This document shows, piece by piece, positions 16,330-24,747 of a stretch of 64,000 bases of DNA. The position numbers and the translations under genes were made by a program. The stretch's first letter is position 1. Each line of letters begins with the position of its first letter. The stretch lies in the NCBI RefSeq assembly GCF_047730065.1, contig NZ_CP159829.1:930001-994000 (forward strand), in the 5' to 3' direction. The notes below the pieces were generated by a model that made no database searches, was not told where the DNA came from, and was given only the letters and a program-made list of their open reading frames with translations. Source of the DNA: Njordibacter sp028825405. Lineage in GTDB: Bacteria > Pseudomonadota > Gammaproteobacteria > Pseudomonadales > Balneatricaceae.

Positions 16330-17103
16330 TCACCTCTCCACAAAGGCCCGTTCTATAGCGTATTCCCCCATATTTCCGCTTCTCACCTCTGAAAAGCCTC
16401 TATCGTTTAAAATCTTACACATGTCTTTAAGCATGCTGGAACTCCCACACAGCATAAACCGATCATCTTGCTTGTTAGGTAAGGGCATACCTAAATCTAA
16501 GAATAATTTTCCACACGTCATCATGTCAGTTATTCGACCATTATTTTTGTAGGGTTCACGTGTTACTAATGGATAGTAAAGCAGCTTCTGCTTTACAAAT
16601 TCACCAAAATACTCGTGCTCAGGAAGTTCATTCTGAATATAATCACAATAAGCCAGTTCCGATACCTGACGGACGCCGTGAGCAAGAATGATTTTGTCAA
16701 ACTGTTCATACACCTCTGGGTCTTTAATAATACTCATGAAAGGTGCTAAACCTGTTCCAGTACCGATAAGGTATAAATGCTTACCAGGCAACATTTGATC
16801 CGTTACCAAAGTGCCTGTGGGCTTTTTTCCAATTAATATTTCATCGCCTGGTTTTAGGTGCTGAAGTTTAGATGTGAGTGGGCCGTTTTCCACCTTAATG
16901 CTGAAAAACTCTAGCTCATCTTCATGATTTGCGCTCGCAATACTATAAGCCCGCATCAAAGGTTTGCCCTCGTGTTGTAAACCAATCATCACAAAGTGGC
17001 CATTCTTAAATCTAAAGCCTGCATTTCGCGTAGTTTTGAAACTAAACAGCGTGTCATTCCAGTGATGCACATTAGTAACTGTTTCAGTAATTAGTTGCGT
17101 CAT
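16330..17103 (-). CDS. fpr: Ferredoxin--NADP reductase
   Basis: This 257-aa FAD-dependent ferredoxin/flavodoxin-NADP reductase is of the bacterial Fpr class. The FAD-binding RAYSIAS lies near residue 52, and KVENGPLTSKLQHLKPGD and GTGTGLAPFMSI follow (NADP phosphate and FAD region). CGSSSMLKDM and a C-terminal YAIERAFVER complete the pattern. It balances NADPH with ferredoxin or flavodoxin for oxidative-stress defence and Fe-S metabolism. The C-terminus ends VER, as in Azotobacter/Pseudomonas-type enzymes rather than the E. coli type. It is monocistronic and convergent with the ABM gene. Confidence 0.9.
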   Translation of the reverse strand: MTQLITETVTNVHHWNDTLFSFKTTRNAGFRFKNGHFVMIGLQHEGKPLMRAYSIASANHEDELEFFSIKVENGPLTSKLQHLKPGDEILIGKKPTGTLVTDQMLPGKHLYLIGTGTGLAPFMSIIKDPEVYEQFDKIILAHGVRQVSELAYCDYIQNELPEHEYFGEFVKQKLLYYPLVTREPYKNNGRITDMMTCGKLFLDLGMPLPNKQDDRFMLCGSSSMLKDMCKILNDRGFSEVRSGNMGEYAIERAFVER

Positions 17104-17321
17104 TAAAATATCCTGTTAGACATTACCCAAGGGTGAGCTAAGTTGGTCATCCATTTGGTTCACACCCCACAAGCCGACATTAATGGAATGCTTTTACCAT
17201 GAGAGTCTCAGAGGGTTTCCAAGGAATTTGGAGCGTTCCAGAGAGACTTCGGGTCTATTGATAAGGGTTATATATAGGCGTTTGTATTATTTACAAGTAT
17301 GTACATGTACCAAAAACATAA

Positions 17322-17491
17322 TCCATTGACAGCTAAATAAACTGCTGAACCAACACAATACTGCCGACCAGTACAAGGCAATACAACAAAATTTTCCAGA
17401 TTGAAAAATTCCGCACTGACCAGTCAATACGGTCATCTCGCTCAGTCTGCTTCTTAGAGGCTTTAAACCGACCGAGATAAAAAAAATAGCT
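17322..17491 (-). repeat. Duplicated segment copy A (3' end of small membrane protein gene)
   Basis: About 170 bp are nearly identical to 19359-19529, with a few substitutions and one missing base in the A run near the end. In the - frame it still spells the C-terminal part of the two-helix protein annotated at 19370-19576, so it is a gene fragment. One edge coincides with the last codons of the MetE-like gene in copy B, TCCATCGACAGC against TCCATTGACAGC here. Confidence 0.9.
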
Positions 17492-17502
17492 GTTGCTTTA
17501 AG

Positions 17503-17528
17503 CCTCTTTCAATTTAGAAGAGGTTTTT
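17503..17528 (+). terminator. Terminator-like hairpin after repeat copy A
   Basis: CCTCTT (17503-17508) pairs with AAGAGG (17518-17523), followed by a T tract. No + strand gene ends just upstream, so it may have been left behind by the rearrangement that created repeat copy A. Confidence 0.5.
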
Positions 17529-17704
17529 TAGGTCACCTAACAACGACTATTATTTCTAAGAGAAAAGTCTAATGGTGAATAAAACAAATATTATTTCTTG
17601 TTCAGTAATTTTACGTTTATTTGGGTCGATGATTTGTTGAGGAGGTGGAGCAGTCGGTGGTTTTGGATGGTGGTGGTAATTAGTCCAAGGTATTAGGGTA
17701 GATA

Positions 17705-18091
17705 ATGAAACTGACTATCGAGCAAGCATTGCAACATGGTATCGACGCACATAAGCAAGGCAAACTTCAAGACGCTGAACGACTTTACCAGGCTATATTG
17801 CAATCCCAACCAACCCATGCTGATGCCAGTCATAACTTAGGCTTAATAGCAGTATCTCTGAATAAGGTTGCATTGGCATTGCCATTATTTAAAACTGCTC
17901 TTGAAGCTTTCCCTGAAATAGAAAAATTCTGGTTAAGCTACATTGATGCGCCTATTAAAGAAAACCAATTAGAAACAGCGGAGAGTATCCTTGCTGAGGG
18001 CAGGAATGAAGGATTTCTTTGAAAATAATTTGATGATTTAGAATTCCAAATTAAGCAACTAACGGAACTCACACCAGCTGTTAAACACTAG
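17705..18091 (+). pseudogene. Truncated TPR-repeat protein
   Basis: The first 105 codons (17705-18022) encode tetratricopeptide repeats: QALQHGIDAHKQGKLQDAERLY, AILQSQPTHADASHNLGLIA and a third repeat. This is the usual N-terminal module of larger TPR proteins, which often carry glycosyltransferase or sulfotransferase domains behind it. The frame is stopped by TGA at 18020 and TAA at 18026. It then continues in the same frame with linker-like sequence to a TAG at 18089-18091. No catalytic domain follows. I read it as the remnant of a longer gene; a functional ~105-aa TPR protein is the alternative. Confidence 0.65.
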
Positions 18092-18323
18092 CGCCACAGA
18101 GAACTCCAATAAGGAATTATTGGAACCCAAGCGTGCACCAAAAACCAATCCGTCTGTCTATATTAATGCTTGTCGTTGATAAACTGCAATCATCAAATAA
18201 TATCCTCTCTTTATATTAACCTGATCTGATCTGCATTATTAGATGCAGGGGCTAAACATTGGGCGACTTAAATTTATGCTATGCTGAGAAAAATAAGTGC
18301 TTATAATTTAACTTGGAGTTGCT
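18092..18323. other. Intergenic stretch, nothing recognised
   Basis: This AT-rich gap lies between the TPR remnant and the MetE-like gene. CTTGGAG just before the ATG at 18324 is the ribosome-binding site of the following gene. No conserved RNA element was recognised. Confidence 0.5.
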
Positions 18324-19373
18324 ATGGGATTACTAACCACAACCATTGGAGCCTACCCCAAACCAGATTATATTGACTTACCTGATTGGTTTGGCAATTT
18401 AGACACGTCCCACCCCACCCGTGGTTGGGCCGCAGCTGTGTCTGCCATGGGCAACGACTTTGAGGCCATCCTTACCCGCGGCACCCATCAAGCGGTGCAA
18501 GACCAGGTCAACGCAGGTATCGACATACCCACAGACGGTGAGATTGCGCGGGAGAATTATATTCACTACCACTGTCGACAGCTGAGTGGCATCGATTTTG
18601 ACATATTAACGGAAAAGAGCTTACGCAATGGCAGCTACTCCTCGTTCCTGCCCACAGTACGCGCACCGGTCACATCTGAGCGTTTATTTCTTGCCAATGA
18701 TTGGCGCCGTGCGCAACAGGCCACTGATAAGCCGGTAAAGATCACCATGCCTGGACCCTTAACCATGGCCGACACCTTAGTGGACGAGTTTTATGGTGAT
18801 CAAAAGGAGTTTGGCAAAGCCGTCGCTGAGGCACTCAACCGCGAAATTTTAAGCCTAGCCGACGCTGGCTGTCGGCACATTCAAATTGACGAGCCTCTCT
18901 TTGCACGCTATCCAGACCGAGCATTACTATTTGGCGTCGAAAACTTAGACCGAGCCTTTCACAATTGCCCCCAAGAAGTTGTTCGCACGGCTCACATGTG
19001 CTGCGGCTACCCAGACAAAATCGATGTTGTCGATTACCCCAAGGCTCCACCTCAATCTTACTTTCAGATTGCTGACGCCATGGAAGATTCGAGTATCATG
19101 GCCTTGTCTTTGGAAGATGCCCACCGTTACAACGACCTCACATTGCTGGAGCACTTTAAAACAACACAGATCATTCTGGGGGTTGTGGCCATTGCCAAGA
19201 GCCGGGTAGAAGCGGTGGAGGAAATTCGCCAACGTTTGCTGCAAGCACTTGAGCACATTGATGCCCACCGCCTTATTGCCGGACCTGACTGTGGTCTGGG
19301 CATTTTGGGGCGCGACCTAGCTATGGAAAAAATGCGTCATTTGAGTGAGGCTGCTCATTCCATCGACAGCTAA
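18324..19373 (+). CDS. MetE C-terminal (core) type zinc methyltransferase
   Basis: This 349-aa protein equals the catalytic C-terminal barrel of cobalamin-independent methionine synthase, without the N-terminal domain. It opens with TTTIGAYPKPDY, as in many stand-alone family members. The zinc ligands align as His224 and Cys226 (HMCCGYP), Glu264 (SLEDAH) and Cys323 (GPDCGLG). The barrel also has VNAGIDIPTDGE and IQIDEPLF. MetE transfers methyl from methyl-folate to homocysteine. Core-only proteins can use other methyl donors or partner proteins, so the donor here is open. It converges with, and overlaps by four bases, the small membrane protein gene. Confidence 0.8.
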   Translation: MGLLTTTIGAYPKPDYIDLPDWFGNLDTSHPTRGWAAAVSAMGNDFEAILTRGTHQAVQDQVNAGIDIPTDGEIARENYIHYHCRQLSGIDFDILTEKSLRNGSYSSFLPTVRAPVTSERLFLANDWRRAQQATDKPVKITMPGPLTMADTLVDEFYGDQKEFGKAVAEALNREILSLADAGCRHIQIDEPLFARYPDRALLFGVENLDRAFHNCPQEVVRTAHMCCGYPDKIDVVDYPKAPPQSYFQIADAMEDSSIMALSLEDAHRYNDLTLLEHFKTTQIILGVVAIAKSRVEAVEEIRQRLLQALEHIDAHRLIAGPDCGLGILGRDLAMEKMRHLSEAAHSIDS

Positions 19374-19529
19374 ATAAACTGCTGAACCAACACAATACTG
19401 CCAACTAGTGCGAGGCAATACAACAAAATTTTCCAGATTGAAAAATTCCGCACTGACCAGTCAATACGGTCATCTCGCTCAGTCTGCTTCTTAGAGGCTT
19501 TAAACCGACCGAGATAGAAAAAAATAGCT
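19359..19529 (-). repeat. Duplicated segment copy B (in place)
   Basis: This copy lies at the intact locus and includes the last codons of the MetE-like gene and about 160 bp of the 19370-19576 gene. Its partner is at 17322-17491. It is probably the source, since both flanking genes are intact here. Confidence 0.9.
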
Positions 19530-19576
19530 AATGACAAAACTGCCATGGAGCCAAAGACTAATGTATTGGCATCCAC
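19370..19576 (-). CDS. Small two-helix membrane protein, unknown
   Basis: This 68-aa protein has two predicted helices, about residues 7-23 and 48-66. They are separated by a charged stretch, FKASKKQTERDDRIDW, that should face the cytoplasm. No function is recognised. Its start overlaps the stop of the upstream Bax-inhibitor-like gene, so the two are co-translated and may work together in the membrane. Its C-terminal two thirds are duplicated as a fragment about 2 kb away at 17322-17491. Confidence 0.65.
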   Translation of the reverse strand: MDANTLVFGSMAVLSLAIFFYLGRFKASKKQTERDDRIDWSVRNFSIWKILLYCLALVGSIVLVQQFI

Positions 19577-20376
19577 TAGCGACTTCTCAGTTTAGCGAGT
19601 AGCCTGAGCATTTCAAGATAGAGCCATATTAGCGTCACCATCAAAGAAAAAGCACCAAACCATTCCATATATTTGGGGGCGCCCATCTCTGAACCCTGTT
19701 CAATGAAATCGAAATCCAACACTAAATTAAGCGCGGCAATGGCGACGACAAACAGGCTAAAGCCAATACCAAATAAACCGTTTGAGTGAATAAATCCTAT
19801 GCCGCCAGAACCAAACATATTCATCAGCATACTAACCAAATAGAGCACACCAATCCCCATGGTGGCTGAAGTCACCATCAAGCGAAAATTTTCTGTGGGC
19901 TTAACGATGCCAGTTTTGTAAAGGAACAACAATGATGCAAGAGTCCCCAGCGTCAAACCTACCGCCTGGATCACAATACCTGGATATTGCATCTCAAAGA
20001 TGCCCGAGATGGCCCCCAAAAAAAGGCCCTGAGATAAAGCATACAGGGGCGCTGTTATACCAGACCACTGCTTTTTAAATATAGTCACCAGGGCAAATAT
20101 AAAGCCCATGATCGCACCACCAATTGCAAGCGGCATCACAGATCCTGCGTTACCACTTTCAAAGAACAGGTTCCAGGTCCAAGACGCTGACAACACCACC
20201 AACGCCAGTAAGATACCAGTCTTGTTCACCGTCCCTTGCAGAGTCATGGTTTGTGACGACGTTGATTGAATGCCACCTGCTGGTGATGATGACTGGGCAC
20301 TCTTACTGAACGTGTCTGCCCTCAGTGCTGGGTTTCCTGAACGACCGAACATCTGCAGCGCTCTATGATTTGACAT
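19576..20376 (-). CDS. Bax inhibitor-1/YccA family membrane protein
   Basis: This 266-aa integral membrane protein has about 55 hydrophilic N-terminal residues followed by seven hydrophobic helices. The family's typical stretches are QGLFLGAISG, a YKTGIVKPTENFR loop and LNLVLDFDFIEQGSEMGAPKYMEWFGAF with conserved acidic residues near the end. Relatives include E. coli YccA, which modulates FtsH proteolysis, and TMBIM proteins, which conduct calcium or protons. The role here is not known. The long Ser/Thr/Gln-rich N-terminus fits the bacterial Bax1-I subgroup that COG4760 describes. It is coupled to the small protein downstream. Confidence 0.85.
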   Translation of the reverse strand: MSNHRALQMFGRSGNPALRADTFSKSAQSSSPAGGIQSTSSQTMTLQGTVNKTGILLALVVLSASWTWNLFFESGNAGSVMPLAIGGAIMGFIFALVTIFKKQWSGITAPLYALSQGLFLGAISGIFEMQYPGIVIQAVGLTLGTLASLLFLYKTGIVKPTENFRLMVTSATMGIGVLYLVSMLMNMFGSGGIGFIHSNGLFGIGFSLFVVAIAALNLVLDFDFIEQGSEMGAPKYMEWFGAFSLMVTLIWLYLEMLRLLAKLRSR

Positions 20377-20577
20377 ATATTTAATCCCTAGGTTTCTAAC
20401 AAAAATTTCACCCCAAGCGCTTCAATGTGCTAGATGCTAGGGTCGATTAAAGCTTACAGCAATCATAGCCGAATAAGCTTGCCAACCCAATATTGTTGGA
20501 CAAAAATATTTTCTCGAAGAGAGTGCCTCATTTTTTAGTATAAAGCTTTAGAGATTTATAATTCTTTATTAATTATA

Positions 20578-20592
20578 TGTTATGTTATAACA
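20578..20592 (+). promoter_or_regulatory. Zur box (zinc-responsive operator)
   Basis: TGTTATGTTATAACA matches the gammaproteobacterial Zur consensus TGTTATANTATAACA except at one position. It lies 59 bp before the chosen start of the COG0523 GTPase. COG0523/DUF1826 pairs are known members of zinc-limitation regulons, which supports the assignment. Confidence 0.8.
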
Positions 20593-20651
20593 TTACACTA
20601 TATGGAAGGATCTTCAGATCAAGGCCAGTAATAAATATAGAGAGTGTTTTC

Positions 20652-21860
20652 ATGCTTCACAATAATAAGTTGCCAGTTACTGTTTTATCAGGATTTCTTG
20701 GTGCAGGAAAAACTACGGTACTCAGTCATATATTGAACAATCGCCAAGGTAAAAAAGTGGCTGTGATCGTTAATGATATGAGTGAAGTTAATATCGATTC
20801 AGCCATGGTTGCAAACGAAGTCTCTCTCAACCACAGCGATGAAAAACTTGTTGAAATGAGTAATGGCTGTATTTGTTGTACATTACGCGAAGATCTTTTG
20901 CTAGAGGTTACCGAGTTGGCAAAAGATGGACGCTTTGATTACTTATTGATTGAATCGACGGGTATTTCTGAGCCATTGCCTATAGCCGAAACCTTTACTT
21001 TTGCTGACGAGGACGGTATCTCATTATCAGATGTAGCAACACTGGACACTATGGTTACCGTTGTTGATGCGGTGAATTTTTTAAATGATTACGAAGAGGC
21101 ATTTTCCTTACAAGAAACAGGAGAATCCTTAGGAGAAGAAGACGAACGTAGTGTCTCTGATTTACTGGTTGATCAAGTGGAATTTGCTGATGTCATCCTC
21201 ATTAGCAAAACTGACCTGGCTGATAAGGTGGATATTGAGCGCTTAAAAGCAATACTCAAAACCCTTAATACCCATGCCCGAATCATCCCTATCGTTGCAG
21301 GTCAAGTTGATATTGATGCAGTGCTGAGTACTGGTTTGTTCGATTTTGAACGTGCTCAGAATGCGCCGGGATGGCTTATGGAATTGCGCGGTGAACACGT
21401 TCCTGAAACTGAAGAATATGGCATTAGCAGTTTTAGTTTTCTTGCCCGCCGTCCATTTCATCCCGAAAAGTTTCATCGCTTTCTTCACGACACGGAGAAA
21501 TTTGGCAAATTAATTCGCTCCAAGGGGTACTTTTGGTTGGCATCTCGTCCCCAATTTGCAGGGCAATGGAATCAGGCGGGTGGCATTGCTCGCTATGGTT
21601 TTGGGGCGATGTTTTGGAAATCTACGCCTAAAAAAGACTGGCCTACTGATGCAGAGTCATTGAACGCAATACAGCAGCACTGGGTTGAGCCATTTGGTGA
21701 TATGCGTCAAGAATTAGTGTTTATTGGCCAGCAACTTGATCAAACCGCTATGATTCATGCACTCAACGAATGCTTGTTGTCAGATTATGAATTATTAAAA
21801 GGAAAAACTTACTGGGCAACACTAAGTGATCCATTTCCTTCATGGAGTGAAGACACATGA
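20652..21860 (+). CDS. COG0523 (CobW/ZigA-like) zinc metallochaperone GTPase
   Basis: This ~402-aa G3E P-loop GTPase has Walker A GFLGAGKTT at 14-22, the metal-binding motif CICC at 73-76, ESTGISEP and SKTDLAD as the guanine-specificity motif. A CobW C-terminal domain with His-rich RRPFHPEKFHRFLHD follows. ZigA/ZagA proteins deliver zinc to client enzymes during zinc starvation. The ATG at 20652 is preferred over the in-frame ATG at 20577, which lies at the edge of the Zur box. It shares ATGA with the DUF1826 gene. The operator and partner strongly favour a zinc role over cobalamin synthesis. Confidence 0.88.
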   Translation: MLHNNKLPVTVLSGFLGAGKTTVLSHILNNRQGKKVAVIVNDMSEVNIDSAMVANEVSLNHSDEKLVEMSNGCICCTLREDLLLEVTELAKDGRFDYLLIESTGISEPLPIAETFTFADEDGISLSDVATLDTMVTVVDAVNFLNDYEEAFSLQETGESLGEEDERSVSDLLVDQVEFADVILISKTDLADKVDIERLKAILKTLNTHARIIPIVAGQVDIDAVLSTGLFDFERAQNAPGWLMELRGEHVPETEEYGISSFSFLARRPFHPEKFHRFLHDTEKFGKLIRSKGYFWLASRPQFAGQWNQAGGIARYGFGAMFWKSTPKKDWPTDAESLNAIQQHWVEPFGDMRQELVFIGQQLDQTAMIHALNECLLSDYELLKGKTYWATLSDPFPSWSEDT

Positions 21861-22561
21861 GTGCATTAACAGCTATGAATGAGCCTCAATTTAAGTGCAT
21901 TGCCTTACCCGAAATGCTCATCAGGCATGCCAGTGAAAGTCACGAACCGGCAGTATTTTCTGATATTTATCGAGATGACATCAATATTGCAATATGGCAA
22001 CGTAAATTGTCTGACCAACTGGTATGGGCTGCGAATGAGATTTTAAAGACGCATACAAGATTAGAAATTGCAGAGGTAGTGACAGCAACAAGTGTCCACT
22101 CTAAGCTTTGTAAAGCGCTTGGTGAGTCTGACGCCGTAAAGGTGTTAAGTAATGACATAACACTATTGGTGGATATGTTTTGCTGTGTTTTTGACCTTAA
22201 AAAGGCTGGCTTACGATTAACTGCGCTTGATCGTGCGATGTGCCCCAGGTTTCACTTTGATCGAATTCCATGTCGACTTGTGACAACATTTCATGGTGTT
22301 GCAACAGAGTGGGTCCCTCATCAATTGGTTGACCGCAGTAAACTAGGTGCGGGTAACCAAGGTAAATCAGATGAACAATCGGGCCTTTTTCAGAGTATTG
22401 ATGATATTCGGCAACTGAACCAGGGTGATGTTGCATTGCTCAAAGGTGAGTTTTGGCAGGATAATGAAGGTGCAGGCTTAGTGCACCGCTCGCCAGTTCA
22501 GGGACAAGGTTTAATAAATGAACGTCGTTTATTACTCACACTTGACTTTATTAATGATTAA
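21857..22561 (+). CDS. DUF1826 domain protein, zinc-limitation partner
   Basis: This 234-aa protein resembles DUF1826. The landmarks are CPRFHFDRIPCRLVTTFHG with conserved Cys and His, a WVPHQLVDRSKLGAGN region and a closing RSP..G..RRLLLTLD. The Cys/His cluster suggests metal binding, and the architecture recalls oxygenase-like beta barrels, but no reaction is established. Overlap with the COG0523 gene and the shared Zur box place it in the zinc-limitation response. Confidence 0.75.
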   Translation: MSALTAMNEPQFKCIALPEMLIRHASESHEPAVFSDIYRDDINIAIWQRKLSDQLVWAANEILKTHTRLEIAEVVTATSVHSKLCKALGESDAVKVLSNDITLLVDMFCCVFDLKKAGLRLTALDRAMCPRFHFDRIPCRLVTTFHGVATEWVPHQLVDRSKLGAGNQGKSDEQSGLFQSIDDIRQLNQGDVALLKGEFWQDNEGAGLVHRSPVQGQGLINERRLLLTLDFIND

Positions 22562-22587
22562 ATATTATTGCTAAAAAAAAGTTAAAA

Positions 22588-22986
22588 ATGCAAGTAAACA
22601 AAATAATATCATTTTTGCGCAATATAAAAGTAGGGCACAGCAGTTACATTGACGTACAACTTACTAATGAAAGAGTCGATCTATTGTCTGCAGAGCAGCT
22701 GCAGAGCTTTATGCTTAATGTCACCATTGATGATGACTATAAAGAAGTGTTTAAGCAGCAAAAAGTGTTTTTAGCCGATACAAAAGCCCGCATGCAGATA
22801 CCTATTTTTAATAAACCAGGCATGTATAACCTTACTATCTCAGTTGCTAATGGCCAATTCGTGCGCACCATTAACCGCAGTATTAGTGTGCGTTCGCTAG
22901 ATCCTATATTGGCAAAGCCACATTACCTGCCGATGATAGCTGGTGACTTAGTTAGGCCAGAACTAGAGATTGAAGTGATAATTTAA
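22588..22986 (+). CDS. Hypothetical protein with beta-rich domain
   Basis: I do not recognise this 132-aa protein with certainty. The pattern is alternating hydrophobic strands: VGHSSYIDVQLTNERVDLLS, MYNLTISVANGQFVRTI and a C-terminal LRPELEIEV-like tail. It suggests an immunoglobulin-like or MG-like beta sandwich. It has no signal peptide and may be a C-terminal piece of a longer envelope protein. It lies 26 bp after the DUF1826 gene on the same strand, but its ribosome-binding site is poor. Membership in the zinc operon is possible, not shown. Confidence 0.45.
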   Translation: MQVNKIISFLRNIKVGHSSYIDVQLTNERVDLLSAEQLQSFMLNVTIDDDYKEVFKQQKVFLADTKARMQIPIFNKPGMYNLTISVANGQFVRTINRSISVRSLDPILAKPHYLPMIAGDLVRPELEIEVII

Positions 22987-23048
22987 AGAAACAACGTGTT
23001 GCATGTGCGTGTGCCCCACAAGAAGTGGAGCAAGCAAAAAATCAGGTG

Positions 23049-23122
23049 CGTCCCAGAGAGGAGTCGAACCTCCGACCTGCCGCTTAGGAGGCGGCTGCTC
23101 TATCCAGCTGAGCTACTGGGAC
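23049..23122 (-). tRNA. tRNA-Arg (anticodon CCU)
   Basis: A full cloverleaf reads on the - strand. The acceptor GTCCCAG pairs with CTGGGAC, and the D arm starts GCTCAGC. The anticodon stem GCCGC/GCGGC encloses loop CTCCTAA with anticodon CCT, and the T arm has GGAGG-TTCGACT-CCTCT. The CCA end is not encoded. It reads AGG codons. Confidence 0.95.
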
Positions 23123-23242
23123 TTTGTCGGCGAGCATTCTAACAGGTCGTGAATTTTAAGGGTACTAGAAAGGGCTGTAAATGGTGTAAATAATGTTGTT
23201 TTTTAATCTGATTTAAGGAAATGCTAAAAGTTATGCTAATCT

Positions 23243-23262
23243 AAATAAGAATGATTTGCATT
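23243..23262 (+). promoter_or_regulatory. Fur box
   Basis: AAATAAGAATGATTTGCATT strongly resembles gammaproteobacterial Fur boxes (overlapping 7-1-7 repeats built on GAATGATTT). It lies about 75 bp before the DUF4856-like gene that heads an iron-uptake cluster. This agrees with iron repression of the whole downstream unit. Confidence 0.75.
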
Positions 23263-23337
23263 ACGTATAAAGTTTGTTTATTATGTGTTTAATCCAGACG
23301 AACTTAAACTTTAATAAACTTTAATCAGAGAAAACAC

Positions 23338-24729
23338 ATGAACAAAACACTTCTTTCAATTGCTGTTGCAGCGAGCTTTGTCCTAAGTGGCCAAGCTCAG
23401 GCAGGAGCCCACGCAGAAATCTATGCTGACTTTCCTATTACGGTAAAAAACTACACTGGCACTAAGACCCATTCTGAGGCCTACACTGGTCAGATTGCTC
23501 GTCATACACTGCATAATTCAGCTAAAAAGTTGGTGTCTAAAGGCGCTAGTTTAGAGCAAACTAAAGCTTACTTTAGTGGCAAGGACGAAGGGCGTAAAAT
23601 TATTGATCCCGTATCAAAAGACGGTTTTCCAATGCTTCAAACTCACGTAGACAAGATTTCAAAAGGCAAAAATTTGTCTGGCAAAGCCTATAAAGGTCTA
23701 ATTTCTGGCATGCCTGGTAGTCTGACGGGTGCAGAGTTACTGGAGTTAATGCTAGAAAAAGCGGCGGCTACAGAAAAAGGCTTTGATCCCTTAACAGGTT
23801 ATGACTACACCCAATTGTTTTCTAAATTCGCTATGGGTGCGGTATTTTACAACCAAGCGGTCGATAACTACTTAGATGAAAAACTAGCGGCGGATGTTAA
23901 TCCTAATAGTAAAGCGTACAAGGAAGGCAAGCCTTATACGGGTAAAGAGCACGTTTGGGACGAAGCCTTTGGTTATTTTGGCGCCCCAGCTCACACTTTA
24001 GCGCTGACAGCTGAAGAAGTGTATGGCATTGCTAAGCAAAAATCAGACAGTTTTGCAAAAGCAGACCATAACGGAGATGGCAAGGTTTCTTTGGTCACTG
24101 AAATGGCATACGCCCATGCATACTATGCGGCATCTTTCGATAAAGGTGGCAAAACTAAGTATCTTCATACCATCGTTCAAGCGTTTATTGACGGCCGTAA
24201 GCTGATCACCTCAGCCAATGGTGAAGCACTTACGGACGCTCAGCGAAGCGAACTAATGGGCTATGCTCAAGTCATTAAGACTCATTGGCAGCGAGTTATT
24301 GCTGAATCGGTCTTCAAGTATGCAGGTTCTGTTTATGGGGATATAGAAAAGCTAGAGACCATCATTGAAGCTAATGGTGATGCAGCTAAAGCCTACCGGA
24401 ACTATGTGAAACACTGGGGTGAGTTAAAGGGCTTTGCGTTAGCTCTGGAAGCTGGTGGTGTTAATCTAGGAGAGGCTGGGGTGAAGCTCAACAGGTTATT
24501 GGGTTACAGTCCAATATTGTTAGGTAATACTCAGGTAACTGGCTTGGTTAATGGTGAGTTTGTGCAGAGTCCATCGATCAGTATGGGAGAGTATCAAGTG
24601 CAAATGATCAAGGTTCAAAAGCTGATGGTTGACAGCTTTGGTGTTGAGGCTCGGAGTAAAGACATGACGGCAAACTTAGCCAAACTTGTTGACAGTCTGG
24701 GTGCTTCCATGGCTGCAGAAAATGACTAG
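23338..24729 (+). CDS. DUF4856-like secreted protein
   Basis: This 463-aa exported protein has a signal peptide of about 22 residues (hydrophobic core, then SGQAQA). It resembles DUF4856 proteins, which are often iron-regulated and linked to imelysin or ferric transport. Features are YTGQIARHTLHNS, a Leu/Ala-rich GMPGSLTGAELLELMLEK, FGYFGAP and an EF-hand-like loop at 243-255 (DHNGDGK...E). It is the first gene behind the Fur box and is 12-18 bp from the hydroxylase gene. A periplasmic role in iron capture is likely but unproven. Confidence 0.75.
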   Translation: MNKTLLSIAVAASFVLSGQAQAGAHAEIYADFPITVKNYTGTKTHSEAYTGQIARHTLHNSAKKLVSKGASLEQTKAYFSGKDEGRKIIDPVSKDGFPMLQTHVDKISKGKNLSGKAYKGLISGMPGSLTGAELLELMLEKAAATEKGFDPLTGYDYTQLFSKFAMGAVFYNQAVDNYLDEKLAADVNPNSKAYKEGKPYTGKEHVWDEAFGYFGAPAHTLALTAEEVYGIAKQKSDSFAKADHNGDGKVSLVTEMAYAHAYYAASFDKGGKTKYLHTIVQAFIDGRKLITSANGEALTDAQRSELMGYAQVIKTHWQRVIAESVFKYAGSVYGDIEKLETIIEANGDAAKAYRNYVKHWGELKGFALALEAGGVNLGEAGVKLNRLLGYSPILLGNTQVTGLVNGEFVQSPSISMGEYQVQMIKVQKLMVDSFGVEARSKDMTANLAKLVDSLGASMAAEND

Positions 24730-24747
24730 ATGTCTATTTAATTGACC

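Larger units (their letters stand above)
17104..17704. other. Intergenic stretch holding a duplicated gene fragment
   Basis: About 600 bp lie between fpr and the TPR remnant. They include a palindrome GTACATGTAC at 17301-17310, copy A of a 170-bp repeat (17322-17491) and a terminator-like hairpin at 17503-17528. The remaining sequence has no coding frame that I recognise. Confidence 0.6.

Noticed and set aside
17301..17310. GTACATGTAC palindrome upstream of fpr as a regulator site
   Set aside because: It is a short palindrome with no match to a known operator in this context, and such 10-mers can occur by chance.
20577..20651. Upstream ATG as the start of the COG0523 GTPase
   Set aside because: It sits at the edge of the Zur box and would add 25 residues not typical of the family; ATG 20652 directly precedes the conserved region.
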